From NCBI RefSeq assembly GCF_023897015.1, contig NZ_JAMHFY010000038.1, forward strand, positions 1 through 33,397: DNA of 33,397 nt, written 5' to 3'. This DNA is from Desulfosporosinus nitroreducens. Lineage in GTDB: Bacteria > Bacillota > Desulfitobacteriia > Desulfitobacteriales > Desulfitobacteriaceae. The notes under the pieces are model-generated. The model worked only from the letters and a program-made list of their open reading frames with translations. It ran no database searches and was not told where the DNA came from. Numbering within the stretch: the first letter of the stretch is position 1; each line of letters begins with the position of its first letter. A program made the translations under genes and the position numbers. Shown here one piece after another: positions 33,191-33,397 of the stretch.

Positions 33191-33397
33191 TCAAGCGGGA
33201 ACAAAATAGACGTCAGTGGGTTTGAACTGACTTAATCGTTTAAACTTTGCTTGAATATTCATGCCGATTTTGACATCTGCAGGGGCTACTCCGATCAGAC
33301 GGGATAGAAACAAGGTATCGACCCCCGGCCACTCGACCATAATGAGGGTAAAGGGGGTTTCTGCCAAAAACTCTTGCCCTCCAAAGTAACAGGTTGT
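33191..33397 (-). CDS. OB-fold (DUF35-like) acyl-CoA-associated protein, partial
   Basis: The last 68 residues of a gene that continues past the window edge. They include LIMVEWPGVDTLFLSRLIGV and VKIGMNIQAKFKRLS, ending KPTDVYFVPA. This is the C-terminal OB-fold of zinc-ribbon/OB proteins (DUF35) that usually pair with SCP-x-type thiolases or act beside acyl-CoA enzymes. Any zinc-ribbon would lie in the missing N-terminal part. A thiolase gene just beyond the edge is expected from the family's habit but cannot be seen. Confidence 0.7.
   Translation of the reverse strand, partial: TTCYFGGQEFLAETPFTLIMVEWPGVDTLFLSRLIGVAPADVKIGMNIQAKFKRLSQFKPTDVYFVPA

Overview
The window looks like chromosome of an anaerobic, endospore-forming Firmicute of the Clostridia, most like the Desulfosporosinus/Desulfitobacterium group. 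The signs are low to moderate G+C, strong AGGAGG-type ribosome sites, YjcZ-like small sporulation proteins, a Spo0A-like small protein, two sigma-54 activators, and a large short-chain acyl-CoA cluster of the kind used to oxidise (or form) butyrate. The genus is an inference. No rRNA, tRNA or CRISPR array was seen.

The left part (1-13.9 kb) is a patchwork. It holds scars of mobile or exchanged DNA: a Big_2 surface-protein tail joined to an IS1182-like transposase start, a G+C-rich TOPRIM fragment abutting two YVTN beta-propeller tails, and a dam methylase remnant head to head with an integrase remnant. Between the scars are intact units: a radical SAM protein, a Spo0A-like/XRE divergent pair, an ECF sigma/anti-sigma pair of the SigV-RsiV type, a methyltransferase, a TetR-nitroreductase pair, two tiny Cys/Pro- or Cys/His-rich membrane peptides, a YjjG-type HAD phosphatase, RlmD and a CPBP protease. 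A short repeat occurs three times at 6.26, 7.16 and 11.18 kb.

The right part (14.2-33.4 kb) is one acyl-CoA gene block, all on the minus strand, in three transcription groups. Group A (19.9 to 14.25 kb) encodes 3-hydroxybutyryl-CoA dehydrogenase, crotonase, acyl-CoA dehydrogenase, thiolase and a single-chain CoA-transferase, which is a complete C4 beta-oxidation set. Group B (27.3 to 22.1 kb) encodes an unrecognised ten-helix membrane protein, a second CoA-transferase, a second thiolase and a second acyl-CoA dehydrogenase. Group C (31.5 to 27.8 kb) encodes a two-subunit 3-oxoacid CoA-transferase, a third single-chain CoA-transferase closely like that of group A, and a second crotonase. Two PAS-AAA+-Fis sigma-54 activators lie at 20.2-21.9 and 31.6-33.0 kb. 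The window ends inside an OB-fold (DUF35-like) acyl-CoA-associated protein.

The most striking regulatory signal is that groups A and B each start with a near-consensus sigma-54 promoter. Each promoter has an 18-bp TGT-N12-ACA dyad centred about 135 bp upstream of the predicted start and a second dyad about 205-220 bp upstream. This suggests one activator co-regulates both operons. The block has no etfAB genes, so the electron acceptor for the dehydrogenases must be encoded elsewhere.
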